This document shows positions 48,774-58,230 of a stretch of 64,000 nucleotides of DNA, one piece after another. The notes below the pieces were generated by a model, which did not search any database, was not told the DNA's origin, and saw nothing but the letters and a program-made list of their open reading frames with translations. Source of the stretch: Candidatus Bostrichicola ureolyticus. Lineage in GTDB: Bacteria > Bacteroidota > Bacteroidia > Flavobacteriales > Blattabacteriaceae. Every line of letters begins with the position of its first letter. Within the stretch, counting starts at the first letter, position 1. The stretch is from NCBI GenBank assembly GCA_029851125.1, contig CP100319.1, positions 139,762 to 203,761 of the forward strand, written 5' to 3'. The translations under genes and the position numbers were made by a program.

Positions 48774-50240
48774 TTAATAATGACATTTTCCACAATCAAT
48801 ACCACCTATATTGCTAACATTAGGTTTTTTATTTTGTATTTGTTTGTTAATTAATTCTTTAAAATAATTAATATTATATGTATTATTAACTATTTCTATA
48901 GTCCGATGACATGAAATGCACCATTTCATAGTAAAATCATTAGCCATAAAAATTTCATCCATTTTTTCTACTTCACCATGACAAGCTTTACAGACTATAT
49001 CTACAGATTTATGTTTTTTAATAATTTCTTCTGCTATAATAACATGTTGAGAATGATCAAAATAAACAAAATCGGGCATATTATGAATACGAATCCATTG
49101 TATAGGTTCAATATTATCATAATATTCTCTAGTTTTTGGATTCCAACCTATTGCTTTATATATTTTTTGAATTTCTTTAGTATAAAATTCTTTGTTTTTA
49201 TTTTTAGCAATATAATTGCCATTATATTCAGTAATTGTATTATGACAATTCATACATAAATTGACAGAAGGAATTCCTGCAACTTTTCCATATTGGGAAC
49301 TAGAATGACAATATTTACAATCAATTTTATTAATTCCAGTATGAATTTTATGAGAAAAATGAATAGGTTGTATAGGTTGATAACCTTTATTAACATCAAT
49401 ATTCATTGAAAAATTTAATATAAAATAAAGAGATAATAGAATTATTATGCATATAGAAACATATCCAAAAAAATATGCATTTCTTTTTAAGAAAAAGAAA
49501 TATGTATATATTTTTTTAATTACATTTTTTTTTGGTTCTTTTGATACATTTATTAAATAATAAATTGTCCGTATTCTTAGAAAGATAAAAAATATAATTA
49601 TTATTAATATAAATAATTCGATTGTTAAAACATTATTAGTTCTTTGGGTAGAAGGAGTAGTATAAGGAGTAGAAGTAGAAGGAGTAGAAGTAGTAGTAGT
49701 AGTAGTAGAAGTAGTAGAAGTAGTAGAAGGAGTAGAAGAATTTTTTTCTATAAAAAAAATAATATCATTAATATCTTGATTAGATAGTTGTGGAAATGCA
49801 CTCATTTCTATTTTATTATATTTTTCATAAATAGCTATAGCATCTTTATCACCACTTTTTATAAGAGATTTATTATCTTTAATCCATTTTTTTAACCAAT
49901 TTATATTTCTCCTTTTAGTAACTCCAGCTAGAGCAGGTCCTATTAATTCTTGATTTAAAGAATGACAAGCAGTACAATGTTTTTTAAAAAGTTTTTCACC
50001 ATTTTCATAATTTCCTTCTATAGGTTTTTCTATAGGTTTTTCTATAGGTTTTTCTATAGGTTTTTCTATAGGTTTTTCTATAGGTTTTTCTATAGGTTTT
50101 TCTATAGGTTTTTCTATAGGTTTTTCTATAGGTTTTTCTATAGGTTTTTCTGCATAGTAAATATTATATGATAAAAAAAATATAATAAATGTTAATAAAG
50201 AAATAAAGAAATGATATTTTTTTTTACATCCACCATCCAC
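48774..50240 (-). CDS. actA: Alternative complex III subunit A, six-heme cytochrome c with repeat insertions
   Basis: A 488-residue membrane-anchored cytochrome. A signal/membrane segment (residues 11-29) is followed by eleven E-K-P-I repeats (31-74). A mono-heme domain has CTACH (89-93), and a Thr/Ser-only linker leads to a second membrane span. The C-terminal multiheme domain shows CKYCH, CMNCH, CKACH, CISCH and CGKCH. Six heme sites in all, matching the mono-heme plus penta-heme plan of flavobacterial ActA. It passes electrons from quinol. It heads an operon running to tsaB. Confidence 0.94.
   Translation of the reverse strand: MDGGCKKKYHFFISLLTFIIFFLSYNIYYAEKPIEKPIEKPIEKPIEKPIEKPIEKPIEKPIEKPIEKPIEKPIEGNYENGEKLFKKHCTACHSLNQELIGPALAGVTKRRNINWLKKWIKDNKSLIKSGDKDAIAIYEKYNKIEMSAFPQLSNQDINDIIFFIEKNSSTPSTTSTTSTTTTTTSTPSTSTPYTTPSTQRTNNVLTIELFILIIIIFFIFLRIRTIYYLINVSKEPKKNVIKKIYTYFFFLKRNAYFFGYVSICIIILLSLYFILNFSMNIDVNKGYQPIQPIHFSHKIHTGINKIDCKYCHSSSQYGKVAGIPSVNLCMNCHNTITEYNGNYIAKNKNKEFYTKEIQKIYKAIGWNPKTREYYDNIEPIQWIRIHNMPDFVYFDHSQHVIIAEEIIKKHKSVDIVCKACHGEVEKMDEIFMANDFTMKWCISCHRTIEIVNNTYNINYFKELINKQIQNKKPNVSNIGGIDCGKCHY
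49651..49740 (-). repeat. Thr/Ser-coding microsatellite in actA
   Basis: Imperfect AGT/AGA/AGG triplet runs on the plus strand encode a Thr/Ser/Pro linker (for example [17 protein letters not shown]) between the mono-heme and multiheme parts of ActA. Confidence 0.85.
50019..50150 (-). repeat. 11 x 12-base minisatellite in actA
   Basis: Eleven exact copies of GAAAAACCTATA (minus strand) encode EKPI eleven times, just after the signal/membrane segment of ActA. The array keeps the reading frame whatever the copy number. Confidence 0.97.
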
Positions 50241-50346
50241 TATTAATTCATTTATAAATTTATTTTAATAAATTAATAATAAATATATAAAATATATAAT
50301 ATTAATTATATATATTTATAATATATATATTATATATTTGTAACAG

Positions 50347-50364
50347 TGTACAAAAATATGTACA
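50347..50364. promoter_or_regulatory. TGTACA inverted repeat between actA and marC
   Basis: TGTACA-AAAATA-TGTACA: two perfect 6-base palindromic halves with a 6-base spacer, followed by a T run, lie between the divergent actA and marC starts. It could be an operator or a weak terminator. Nothing identifies a binding protein. Confidence 0.3.
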
Positions 50365-50397
50365 TTTTTTTATTAATTTTTTTAAAAAAAAACTTTT

Positions 50398-50979
50398 ATG
50401 GAAGTAATAAAATCATTTATTGCTTGTTTCATGATATTATTTAGCATAATAGATATTATAGGTAATGCTCCAATTATAATGAGTTTTAAATCTTCAGGAA
50501 AGATTATAAATACTAAAAAAGTAATATGGGTTTCTTTTTGTATTTTTTTATCTTTTTTATTATTTGGAAATAATATATTAACAATTATAGGTATTGATGT
50601 TTATTCTTTTTCAGTAGCTGGATCTATTGTATTATTTTTTATTGCTGTAGAAATGATTTTAGGTATTGAATTACATAAAATTAAACAAAGTTCTCAAATA
50701 TCAATAGTACCTATTGCATTTCCATTAATAGCTGGACCAGGATCTATAACAACTTTAATTTCATTACGAAATATTTTTGATATAAAAATTATAATAATTT
50801 CTTTATTATTAAATATAATAATAGTTTATTATGTATTGGAACAATCTGATTTTATAGCAAAAAAAATAGGTGACAGTGGATTAGATTTATTAAAAAGAAT
50901 ATTTGGAATAATTTTATTAGCATTTTCTTTAAAACTTTTTGGAGATAATATTGGTGAATTAATAAAACATAAAATATAA
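50398..50979 (+). CDS. MarC-family integral membrane protein
   Basis: A 193-residue protein with about six hydrophobic helices and family-like segments FMILFSIIDIIGNAPIIM and PIAFPLIAGPGSITTLISL. MarC/UPF0056 proteins are inner-membrane proteins of uncertain function; despite the name, a role in multiple antibiotic resistance is not established. It lies 157 bases from the divergent actA. Confidence 0.88.
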   Translation: MEVIKSFIACFMILFSIIDIIGNAPIIMSFKSSGKIINTKKVIWVSFCIFLSFLLFGNNILTIIGIDVYSFSVAGSIVLFFIAVEMILGIELHKIKQSSQISIVPIAFPLIAGPGSITTLISLRNIFDIKIIIISLLLNIIIVYYVLEQSDFIAKKIGDSGLDLLKRIFGIILLAFSLKLFGDNIGELIKHKI

Positions 50980-50987
50980 TTAATTAA

Positions 50988-51031
50988 TATACATTGATTA
51001 ATTATATGGTGGATTATCTATGTAAATAATT
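50988..51031 (-). pseudogene. Decayed duplicate of the rnpA 3' end
   Basis: This stretch matches 51066-51120 within rnpA (TACATTGATTAATTATAT, GGTGGA and TTATCTATGTAAATAATTA are shared) but lacks two short internal pieces. It lies just downstream of rnpA and looks like a tandem partial duplication that has begun to decay. Confidence 0.6.
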
Positions 51032-51368
51032 AATTAATATATAATAATAAATATATAATATCTGTTATACATTGATTAATTATATTAAATGGTGGAATTT
51101 TATTATCTATGTAAATAATTATAATGTTATTATATTTATATATTAAATTTTTAATTAATGTATTATTTAATAATGATGCTTTTATTAATCTTTTAATTCT
51201 ATTTCTAGAGACTGCTTTTTTTAAATTTAGTTTTGAAACAGATATTGTTATAAGTTTATTATAATTTTTTTTATTATTTATTGAGTTTATAAATTGGTAT
51301 TTTATAATATATTTATATTTAAAATTTTTTATATTAAACTCTAATTTTTTTTTAATGTAACAATACAT
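51030..51368 (-). CDS. rnpA: RNase P protein component
   Basis: A 112-residue basic protein recognised by the RnpA signature: ITISVSKLNLKKAVSRNRIKRLIKASL. It binds RNase P RNA (21914-22209) and aids pre-tRNA cleavage. The rest of the protein is strongly Asn/Ile/Lys-shifted. The usual neighbour rpmH is not next to it. The 3' end includes a segment duplicated just downstream, so the last residues may be recently altered. Confidence 0.9.
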   Translation of the reverse strand: MYCYIKKKLEFNIKNFKYKYIIKYQFINSINNKKNYNKLITISVSKLNLKKAVSRNRIKRLIKASLLNNTLIKNLIYKYNNIIIIYIDNKIPPFNIINQCITDIIYLLLYIN

Positions 51369-51392
51369 TAATTATTTAAATATTTTAATTTA

Positions 51393-51583
51393 TTTATTTA
51401 AATATTTTAAAAAAAAAAATATAATATATATAAAATATATATAATATATATTATATAAATATTATTAATATTTATTAAAATAATATTTTATTTAAATATT
51501 TTAAAAAAAAAAATATAATATATATAAAATATATATAATATATATTATATAAATATTATTAATATTTATTAAAATAATATTTT
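51393..51583 (+). repeat. Exact 94-base tandem duplication
   Basis: Positions 51393-51489 repeat with an offset of 94 bases, ending at 51583, without a visible mismatch. The unit is A/T only and includes an 11-A run. It fills most of the gap between the divergent rnpA and lysC genes. Confidence 0.92.
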
Positions 51584-51598
51584 TATATATAAAATAAT

Positions 51599-52855
51599 TT
51601 GAAAATAAAAGTTTATAAATTTGGAGGTGCATCTGTAAAAGATGCTAAAAATATAAAAAATATAAGTAATATTTTATATTCAAATTGCAATAATAATAAT
51701 TTATTTATAGTGATAATATCAGCAATTGATAAAACAACTAATGCGTTAGAACAAATAGTTAAAAAATATTTTTTAAATAAAAATATAGAAGACGATATTA
51801 ACAATATCAAAAAAAAACATTTTGACATAAGTAATGATTTATTTCCTAATGGACATTATATTTTTTTATTTATAAATAATAAATTTGATAAAATTAAAAA
51901 TTTTTTTAAACAAAATAAATCTAAAAATTATAATTTTGTATATGATCAAATAGTAAGTTGTGGAGAATTAATTTCTACAAAAATTATTAGTGAATATTTT
52001 AATTTAATAGGTATTAAAAATATATGGATAGATGTCCGTCAATATATTATAACAGATAGTTCATATAGTTATGCAAAAATAAATTGGAAAAAAACATTGG
52101 AATATATGAATTTTTTCAATTCAAAAAAAAAAATATTATATATAACTCAAGGTTTTATAGGTTATGATTCTAATTATACTACAACTTTAGGTAGAGAAGG
52201 ATCAGATTATACTGCTTCAGTATTTTCTTATTGTTTAAATGCTGATAGTCAAACTATTTGGAAAGATGTCCCTGGTATATTAAATGCAGATCCACGTTAT
52301 TTTAAAAATGTATCATTATTAAATAATCTTTCTTATGAAGAAGCAATAAAATTAGCTTATTATGGTGCAACAGTAATTCATACCAAAACTTTAGAACCAT
52401 TATTAAAAAAAAATATACCTCTTTATGTACGTTCATTTATTAATCCTAAAGAAAATGGTACTTTAGTAAGTAAAAATTTTAAAATTAATCCTGATATACC
52501 ATGTTATATGGTAAAAAAAAATCAAATATTACTTACTTTTTTTAAAAAATATTATTCATTTGTTTCAGAACAAGATATTAATAATATATTGATATATATT
52601 GCTAAATATTTTATAAATATAGGATTACTTATTAATTCAGCATTTGATTTAAATATTTGTATTAATGATACATATCATATAAATGATATAATTAAAAAAC
52701 TTAGTGTAAAGTATAAAATAAAAATACTTGACAAAGTATCATTATATACAGTATATCATTATAATAATGATTGTATTAAAGAATTTGTAAAAAATAAATT
52801 AATTATTTTATCTAAAATAACTTTAGATACTGCTCAATATATAATAAAAGAATAA
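51599..52855 (+). CDS. lysC: Aspartate kinase (monofunctional)
   Basis: A 418-residue aspartokinase: KVYKFGGASVKDAKNI at the start, YVSCGE-like YDQIVSCGELISTKI, the substrate site TTLGREGSDYTASVF and VIHTKTLEPLLKKNIPLYVRSF. The C-terminal regulatory part is short. It phosphorylates aspartate at the head of the Lys/Thr/Met pathway. No homoserine dehydrogenase domain is fused. The start is TTG at 51599, since no suitable ATG exists. The second half is very divergent. Confidence 0.92.
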   Translation: MKIKVYKFGGASVKDAKNIKNISNILYSNCNNNNLFIVIISAIDKTTNALEQIVKKYFLNKNIEDDINNIKKKHFDISNDLFPNGHYIFLFINNKFDKIKNFFKQNKSKNYNFVYDQIVSCGELISTKIISEYFNLIGIKNIWIDVRQYIITDSSYSYAKINWKKTLEYMNFFNSKKKILYITQGFIGYDSNYTTTLGREGSDYTASVFSYCLNADSQTIWKDVPGILNADPRYFKNVSLLNNLSYEEAIKLAYYGATVIHTKTLEPLLKKNIPLYVRSFINPKENGTLVSKNFKINPDIPCYMVKKNQILLTFFKKYYSFVSEQDINNILIYIAKYFINIGLLINSAFDLNICINDTYHINDIIKKLSVKYKIKILDKVSLYTVYHYNNDCIKEFVKNKLIILSKITLDTAQYIIKE

Positions 52856-52917
52856 TAAATATTTTTTGTATTTACAATATAAAAAACTTATTATTACAAT
52901 AATAAAATAATATTATT

Positions 52918-55194
52918 ATGTTAAAACATAATTTAGGTTATCCTCGTTTTGGAATTAAACGACAATTGAAAAAATATTCTGAAAAATATTGGGAAGGTAA
53001 AATAGAAAAAGAAGTACTTTTTAAAGTAGCAAAAGAATTAAGATATGAACATTGGAAAATTCAAGAATTTTATGGATTAGATTTAATTCCTTGTAATGAT
53101 TTTAGTTTTTATGATCATGTTTTAGATATGTCTTTTTTATTAGGAGTAATACCTGAACGTTATGATCCATTATGGAATGCTTCAAATAATAATATTGATC
53201 TTTATTTTGCAATGGCAAGAGGATATCAAAAAGATAATTTAGATATTACTGCAATGGAAATGACTAAATGGTTTGATACTAATTACCATTATATGGTACC
53301 AGAATTTACTTATAATCAAAAATTTAATATTTTTTCTACAAAAATTTTTGATGAATTTGCTGAAGCTAAACAATATTTATCAAAAGAACCAAAACCTGTA
53401 TTAATAGGCCCAATATCTTATCTTTTATTAGGAAAAGAAAAAGAATCTAATTTTCATAGAATAGATTTAATTAAAAATCTAATTCCTATTTATGTTGATA
53501 TACTTATTAAGCTTAAGAATGATGGAGCAAAATGGATACAATTAGATGAACCTTTTTTAATTTTTGATCTTTCTGAAAAAGAAAAAAAAGCTTTTATATA
53601 TGCTTATGAAGAAATTTCTAAACAATGTGAAGGATTAAATATTTTATTGACTACTTATTTTGAAGATATCTCCCATAATATGTCTTTAATATTTGATCTT
53701 CCTATTAAAGCTTTGCATATTGATTTAATCAAATCTCCTGATCAATTAAATTTTTTTATTAAAAAATTTCCTGAAAAATATATGTTATCATTAGGTATAA
53801 TTGATGGACGTAATATTTGGAAAAATAATTATATTAAATCTGTAGAAAAGATTAAAAAATCTATAGATATATTAGGAGATGATCGTATTATGATAGCACC
53901 TAACTGTTCTCTAATGCATATACCTTTTGATATAAATATTGAAAATGATATTCCTATTGAAATTAAAGAAATTATTGCATTTGCAAAACAAAAATTAGAG
54001 GAAATTGATCATTTATATCAAATAATTAATGGAAATAATAATTTATTAGAAAATAATAAAAAATTATGGAAACATTATAATTTTATAAATAATTTAGAAG
54101 TTAAAAAACGTGTTGATTCAGTTAAAGATGAAGATATGAATCGTAAAAATCCGTTTAATATTAGGAAAATATTACAAAATAAAAATTTAAAATTACCATT
54201 ATTTCCAACTACTACTATAGGATCATTTCCTCAAACTTTAGAACTACGACAAATTAGATTAAAATTTAAAAAGGGTCTTTTAACTAAAGAAGAATATAAT
54301 AATTATATAGAAAAGAATATAATAAATGTTATTAAATGTCAAGAAGAGATTGGATTAGATGTATTAGTACATGGAGAATTTGAACGTAATGATATGGTTG
54401 AATATTTTAGTGAATATTTAAATGGTTTTATTTCTACTAAAAATGGTTGGGTACAAAGTTATGGTAGTCGTTATGTAAAACCTCCTATTATTTATGGTGA
54501 TGTCTTTCGTAAACAAAATATAACCGTTGATTGGAGTCAATTGGCTCAATCTCATACAAAAAAACCTATTAAAGGAATGCTTACAGGACCAATTACCATA
54601 TTGCAATGGTCGTTTGTACGTGATGATCAAAAACGTGAGATTACAGCCCAACAAATAGCATTAGCTATTAGAGATGAAGTAGAAGCTTTAGAAAAAGCTG
54701 GAATTAAAATTATTCAAATTGATGAACCAGCTATTCGAGAAGGATTACCTTTAAAGAAAAAAGATTGGAATTATTATTTAAATTGGGCTATTAAAGCATT
54801 CAAAATTTCATCTTGTTGTGTAAAAGATGAAACTCAAATTCATACTCACATGTGTTATAGTGAATTTAATGATATTATAGATTATATAGTTAAGATGGAT
54901 GTGGATGTAATTACTATAGAAACATCACGTTCTAAACTAAAACTTTTAAAAGCTTTTAAAGAATTTAAATATCCTAATGGAATAGGTCCTGGAGTATATG
55001 ATATTCATTCTCCTAGAATACCTAGCATAGAAGAAATATATTCTTTAATTCAAGAATTAAGTAAATTTTTACCTATAGAAAATATTTGGATAAATCCTGA
55101 TTGTGGTCTAAAAACACGTAAATGGAATGAAACAATCCAATCTCTAAAAAATATGGTAGAAGCTGTTAAATTAGCAAGAATTTATTTAAAATAA
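52918..55194 (+). CDS. metE: Cobalamin-independent methionine synthase
   Basis: A 758-residue MetE, the family's normal length. N-terminal LGYPRFGIKRQLKKYSEKYW, mid-protein TTTIGSFPQT, and the zinc site HTHMCYSEF with a second cysteine in NPDCGLKTR. It methylates homocysteine using 5-methyltetrahydrofolate. Conserved FDGENTL-type regions such as LDEPFLIFDL are present, so it should be active. It follows lysC by 62 bases and overlaps the convergent peptidase gene by 13 bases. Confidence 0.97.
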   Translation: MLKHNLGYPRFGIKRQLKKYSEKYWEGKIEKEVLFKVAKELRYEHWKIQEFYGLDLIPCNDFSFYDHVLDMSFLLGVIPERYDPLWNASNNNIDLYFAMARGYQKDNLDITAMEMTKWFDTNYHYMVPEFTYNQKFNIFSTKIFDEFAEAKQYLSKEPKPVLIGPISYLLLGKEKESNFHRIDLIKNLIPIYVDILIKLKNDGAKWIQLDEPFLIFDLSEKEKKAFIYAYEEISKQCEGLNILLTTYFEDISHNMSLIFDLPIKALHIDLIKSPDQLNFFIKKFPEKYMLSLGIIDGRNIWKNNYIKSVEKIKKSIDILGDDRIMIAPNCSLMHIPFDINIENDIPIEIKEIIAFAKQKLEEIDHLYQIINGNNNLLENNKKLWKHYNFINNLEVKKRVDSVKDEDMNRKNPFNIRKILQNKNLKLPLFPTTTIGSFPQTLELRQIRLKFKKGLLTKEEYNNYIEKNIINVIKCQEEIGLDVLVHGEFERNDMVEYFSEYLNGFISTKNGWVQSYGSRYVKPPIIYGDVFRKQNITVDWSQLAQSHTKKPIKGMLTGPITILQWSFVRDDQKREITAQQIALAIRDEVEALEKAGIKIIQIDEPAIREGLPLKKKDWNYYLNWAIKAFKISSCCVKDETQIHTHMCYSEFNDIIDYIVKMDVDVITIETSRSKLKLLKAFKEFKYPNGIGPGVYDIHSPRIPSIEEIYSLIQELSKFLPIENIWINPDCGLKTRKWNETIQSLKNMVEAVKLARIYLK

Positions 55195-55865
55195 TTATTC
55201 AATTTGTTTTTAAATTTTGAAAAAAAATATATAAATTCATATAATGATCCTAAAGCCGTAATTATATACGTAAAAGCAGCCCATTTTAATGAATCTTTTA
55301 TTTTAAAATATTCATTTTTTGAAACTAAATGGGATTTATTTAACCAATTTAAAGCACGTGTACTTGCATCAAATTCAATTGGTAATGTTATTAATGAAAA
55401 GATAACAATTAAAAATAATAATCCTATTCCAATATTCAATAGTAAATTATTATCAATTGGATAATATAATCCTGTTAGAATAACTAAATTAGTATATTGA
55501 GAACAAAAATTAATAATAGGAATTAATTTTGATCGTAATATGAACATATTATAACAAATTTTATGTTGTATAGCATGTGCACATTCATGAGATGCTATAG
55601 CTACAGAAGAAATATTTCTATTATGATAAGTATCATAGCTAAGATTAATTGTTTTAGATAAAGGATTATAATGATCAGTTAATTGTCCATCTATATAATT
55701 AATTTGTATATCTATTATACCATAATAATTGAGCATTTGTTCAGCAATTTCTTTTCCATTTAAATGAAATTTATGTTGTGAATATTTTTTAACTTTAAAA
55801 AGTAAATAATAATTTACTATTAATCCTAATAAAAATAATATTCCAATTATTATATTATATGTCAT
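55182..55865 (-). CDS. Membrane zinc metallopeptidase (YugP-like)
   Basis: A 227-residue protein with an N-terminal membrane helix, the zinc-binding HExxH motif in ASHECAHAIQH and further membrane segments in the C-terminal half. It belongs to the neutral zinc metallopeptidase family typified by B. subtilis YugP (pfam Zn_peptidase_2). Its substrates are unknown. It converges on metE with a 13-base overlap. Confidence 0.88.
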   Translation of the reverse strand: MTYNIIIGILFLLGLIVNYYLLFKVKKYSQHKFHLNGKEIAEQMLNYYGIIDIQINYIDGQLTDHYNPLSKTINLSYDTYHNRNISSVAIASHECAHAIQHKICYNMFILRSKLIPIINFCSQYTNLVILTGLYYPIDNNLLLNIGIGLLFLIVIFSLITLPIEFDASTRALNWLNKSHLVSKNEYFKIKDSLKWAAFTYIITALGSLYEFIYFFSKFKNKLNNYFK

Positions 55866-55945
55866 TTAAAAAATGATTTATTTATTTATTAATAAATTTA
55901 AAAAAATTATTAAATTTATTTAATATTAATATATTAATAATAAAA

Positions 55946-56776
55946 ATGAATAAAAATGAAAATATGAAAAAAAATATCGTTAGAATTTACACAATATTAT
56001 TGACATTATTTTTTTCAATAGCAATAGCATCTGATATAGGTAATTGTAAAAATTTACAAAAACCTACTTTAAAACAACCTATAAATAAAAAATCTCAACA
56101 AAAATCTCCTTTAAAACAAACTATAAAACCTCTTTCACAAACTGATGTAATTAAAATTGTTGCATTAGTAAAAGATTTTATTAATTATGATAAATATAAA
56201 TTAAATAGATTTGAAATAGGTTCAAAAAAAGGATTAAATATTGCTACAATAATAGGATTAAATAATATTCCAATATTTGATTTTAATAGTGGTTTTTATT
56301 TAAAATTTAATATAAATAAAAATCTTTTCATAAAACAAGAATTTATTTATTCCAATGAAGGATCTAATTTTAAACAAGAATCTGAAGTATCTAAAGGAAA
56401 ACCAAAATCTGAAGTATCTAAAGTAAAAGAAGTAAGATTAAATAGATTATGCAATGAATATATAAATCTTCCTTTATTAATTGGATATTCATTAAATGAT
56501 ATTTCATTAGAAATTGGTCCTGAATTTAATTTTGCAATTAAAAGTAATAAAAATATAACAGATTTAAAAAAAGAAATAAAAGAAGAAATAATTGATATTA
56601 ATAATATAGGTATTAGTTTTATAGTAGGTACTGAATTTGCTGTAGGAAAATATATTAATTTGCCTATATTATCTCTTACAGGACGTTATAAAATAGGATT
56701 GACAAAGGTTTTTGAAGCTAAAAAATTTAATTCTAATTCAGTATTTCAAATAGGATTATCAATAAAATTTTTATAA
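55946..56776 (+). CDS. Outer membrane beta-barrel protein (PorT-like)
   Basis: A 276-residue secreted protein. A signal peptide (about residues 9-28, ending SIAIASD) is followed by a Lys/Gln/Pro-rich linker (29-75) and an eight-strand-like barrel region with IGSKKGLNIATIIG, YINLPLLIGYSL, IGPEFNFAI and a final FQIGLSIKFL ending in Phe-Leu. The PorT family fits in pattern, but the exact subfamily is uncertain. A strong terminator follows. A short internal repeat (SEVSKxK) lies near residues 152-165. Confidence 0.7.
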   Translation: MNKNENMKKNIVRIYTILLTLFFSIAIASDIGNCKNLQKPTLKQPINKKSQQKSPLKQTIKPLSQTDVIKIVALVKDFINYDKYKLNRFEIGSKKGLNIATIIGLNNIPIFDFNSGFYLKFNINKNLFIKQEFIYSNEGSNFKQESEVSKGKPKSEVSKVKEVRLNRLCNEYINLPLLIGYSLNDISLEIGPEFNFAIKSNKNITDLKKEIKEEIIDINNIGISFIVGTEFAVGKYINLPILSLTGRYKIGLTKVFEAKKFNSNSVFQIGLSIKFL

Positions 56777-56791
56777 TTAGCTAATTTAATT

Positions 56792-56828
56792 AAAAAAAGC
56801 TATTCTATATAGAATAGCTTTTTTTTTA
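56792..56828 (+). terminator. Rho-independent terminator
   Basis: A perfect stem (AAAAAAAGCTATTCT / AGAATAGCTTTTTTT) with an ATAT loop and a T run. It works on paper for either strand. It separates the PorT-like gene from miaB. Confidence 0.85.
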
Positions 56829-56842
56829 ATTAATTTTTATGT

Positions 56843-58228
56843 ATGAATAATTATAGAAAATTTTATATAGAAAGTTATGGTTGTCAAATGAATGTTTCTG
56901 ATAGTGAAATAGTAACATCTATTTTAATAAAAGAAAATTTTAAAATTACTTTTAATCTTGAAGAAGCAGATTTGATTTTTATAAATACTTGCTCTATACG
57001 TGAAAAAGCTGAACAAACAATAAAAAAACGTTTAGAAAAATTTAATTTATTAAAAAAAAAAAAACCTAATCTAATAATTGGAATTTTAGGTTGTATGGCT
57101 AAACGACTTAAGTATAAATTTTTAGAAGAAGAAAAACTTGTTAACTTAGTTATTGGACCTGATTCTTATAGAGATATTCCCAATCTTATTTCTTCAGTTG
57201 AAGATGGAGTTGAAGATGGAAAAAGTGCTGTAAATACTATACTTTCTAAGTATGAAACATATGCAGATATCAATCCAGTTCATTTTGAAAATAAAATAAC
57301 TGCTTTTATTACTATAACTAGGGGATGTGATAATATGTGTAGCTTTTGCATAGTACCTTTTACAAGAGGTCGTGAACGAAGTCGTGATCCTGATTCTATT
57401 ATAAAAGAGTGCAAACTATTATATAATAAAGGATATAAAGAAATTACTCTTTTAGGACAAAATGTTGATTCATATATATGGTATAATGGTAGTGGAATAA
57501 AAAGAGATATTTATAAAATGCCTAATATTAATTATAATAATATTATAGATTTTTCTAAATTATTGGAATTAATTGCTTTATCAGTTCCTAATATGCGGAT
57601 ACGTTTTTCTACATCTAATCCACATGATATGTCAGAAAAAGTAATAACAATAATAAAAAAATATCCGAATATTTGCAATAATATTCATTTACCATTTCAG
57701 TCAGGAAGTAATAGTATTTTAAAAAAAATGAATCGTAAATATTCTCGTGAAGAATATATTTATTTAATAGATAAAATTCGTAATATTATTCCTGAATGCT
57801 CAATTTCTCATGATATAATTACTGGTTTTTGTGGAGAAACTGAACAAGATCATAAAGATACATTAAGTTTAATGGAATATGTAAAATATCATTATGGATA
57901 TATGTTTATATATTCAGTACGTCCTGGAACTATTGCAGAAAAACATTTTAAAGATGATATCCCTATGTATATAAAAAAACGTAGGCTAAAAGAAATTATT
58001 AATTTACAAAAACAACACTCATATTTTAGAATGCAACAATATATAGGTAATATACAAGAAGTTTTAATAGAAAAAGAATCTAAAAAAAGTAAAGATTATT
58101 GGTCAGGAAGAAATTCTCAAAATCTTACAATAGTTTTTCCTAAACAAAAAAATTATAAAATAGGTACATTTGTTAATGTTAAAGTTAATAATATTATTTC
58201 ATCTACTTTAATTGGCAAAATTATTTGA
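56843..58228 (+). CDS. miaB: tRNA-2-methylthio-N6-dimethylallyladenosine synthase
   Basis: A 461-residue radical SAM methylthiotransferase. N-terminal cluster cysteines lie in ESYGCQMN, INTCSIREKAE and LGCMAKR. The radical SAM motif is TRGCDNMCSFCIVPFTRGRERSR and a TRAM domain closes the protein. It adds a methylthio group to i6A37 in tRNAs reading UNN codons. It reads to 58228, with the next gene starting two bases later. Confidence 0.97.
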   Translation: MNNYRKFYIESYGCQMNVSDSEIVTSILIKENFKITFNLEEADLIFINTCSIREKAEQTIKKRLEKFNLLKKKKPNLIIGILGCMAKRLKYKFLEEEKLVNLVIGPDSYRDIPNLISSVEDGVEDGKSAVNTILSKYETYADINPVHFENKITAFITITRGCDNMCSFCIVPFTRGRERSRDPDSIIKECKLLYNKGYKEITLLGQNVDSYIWYNGSGIKRDIYKMPNINYNNIIDFSKLLELIALSVPNMRIRFSTSNPHDMSEKVITIIKKYPNICNNIHLPFQSGSNSILKKMNRKYSREEYIYLIDKIRNIIPECSISHDIITGFCGETEQDHKDTLSLMEYVKYHYGYMFIYSVRPGTIAEKHFKDDIPMYIKKRRLKEIINLQKQHSYFRMQQYIGNIQEVLIEKESKKSKDYWSGRNSQNLTIVFPKQKNYKIGTFVNVKVNNIISSTLIGKII

Positions 58229-58230
58229 TT

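Noticed and set aside
50019-50150. Regular short repeats that might suggest a CRISPR array
   Set aside because: The 12-base units are contiguous without spacers, lie in a coding frame, and no cas genes are near.
49962-50171. Plus-strand open frame with a regular Arg-Phe-Phe-Tyr repeat
   Set aside because: It is the opposite-strand shadow of the EKPI-coding repeat in actA; the heme protein on the minus strand is clearly the real gene.
58225-58230. TTG start for the sigma-54 activator
   Set aside because: An ATG two codons later gives the family-like N-terminus and needs no overlap with miaB.
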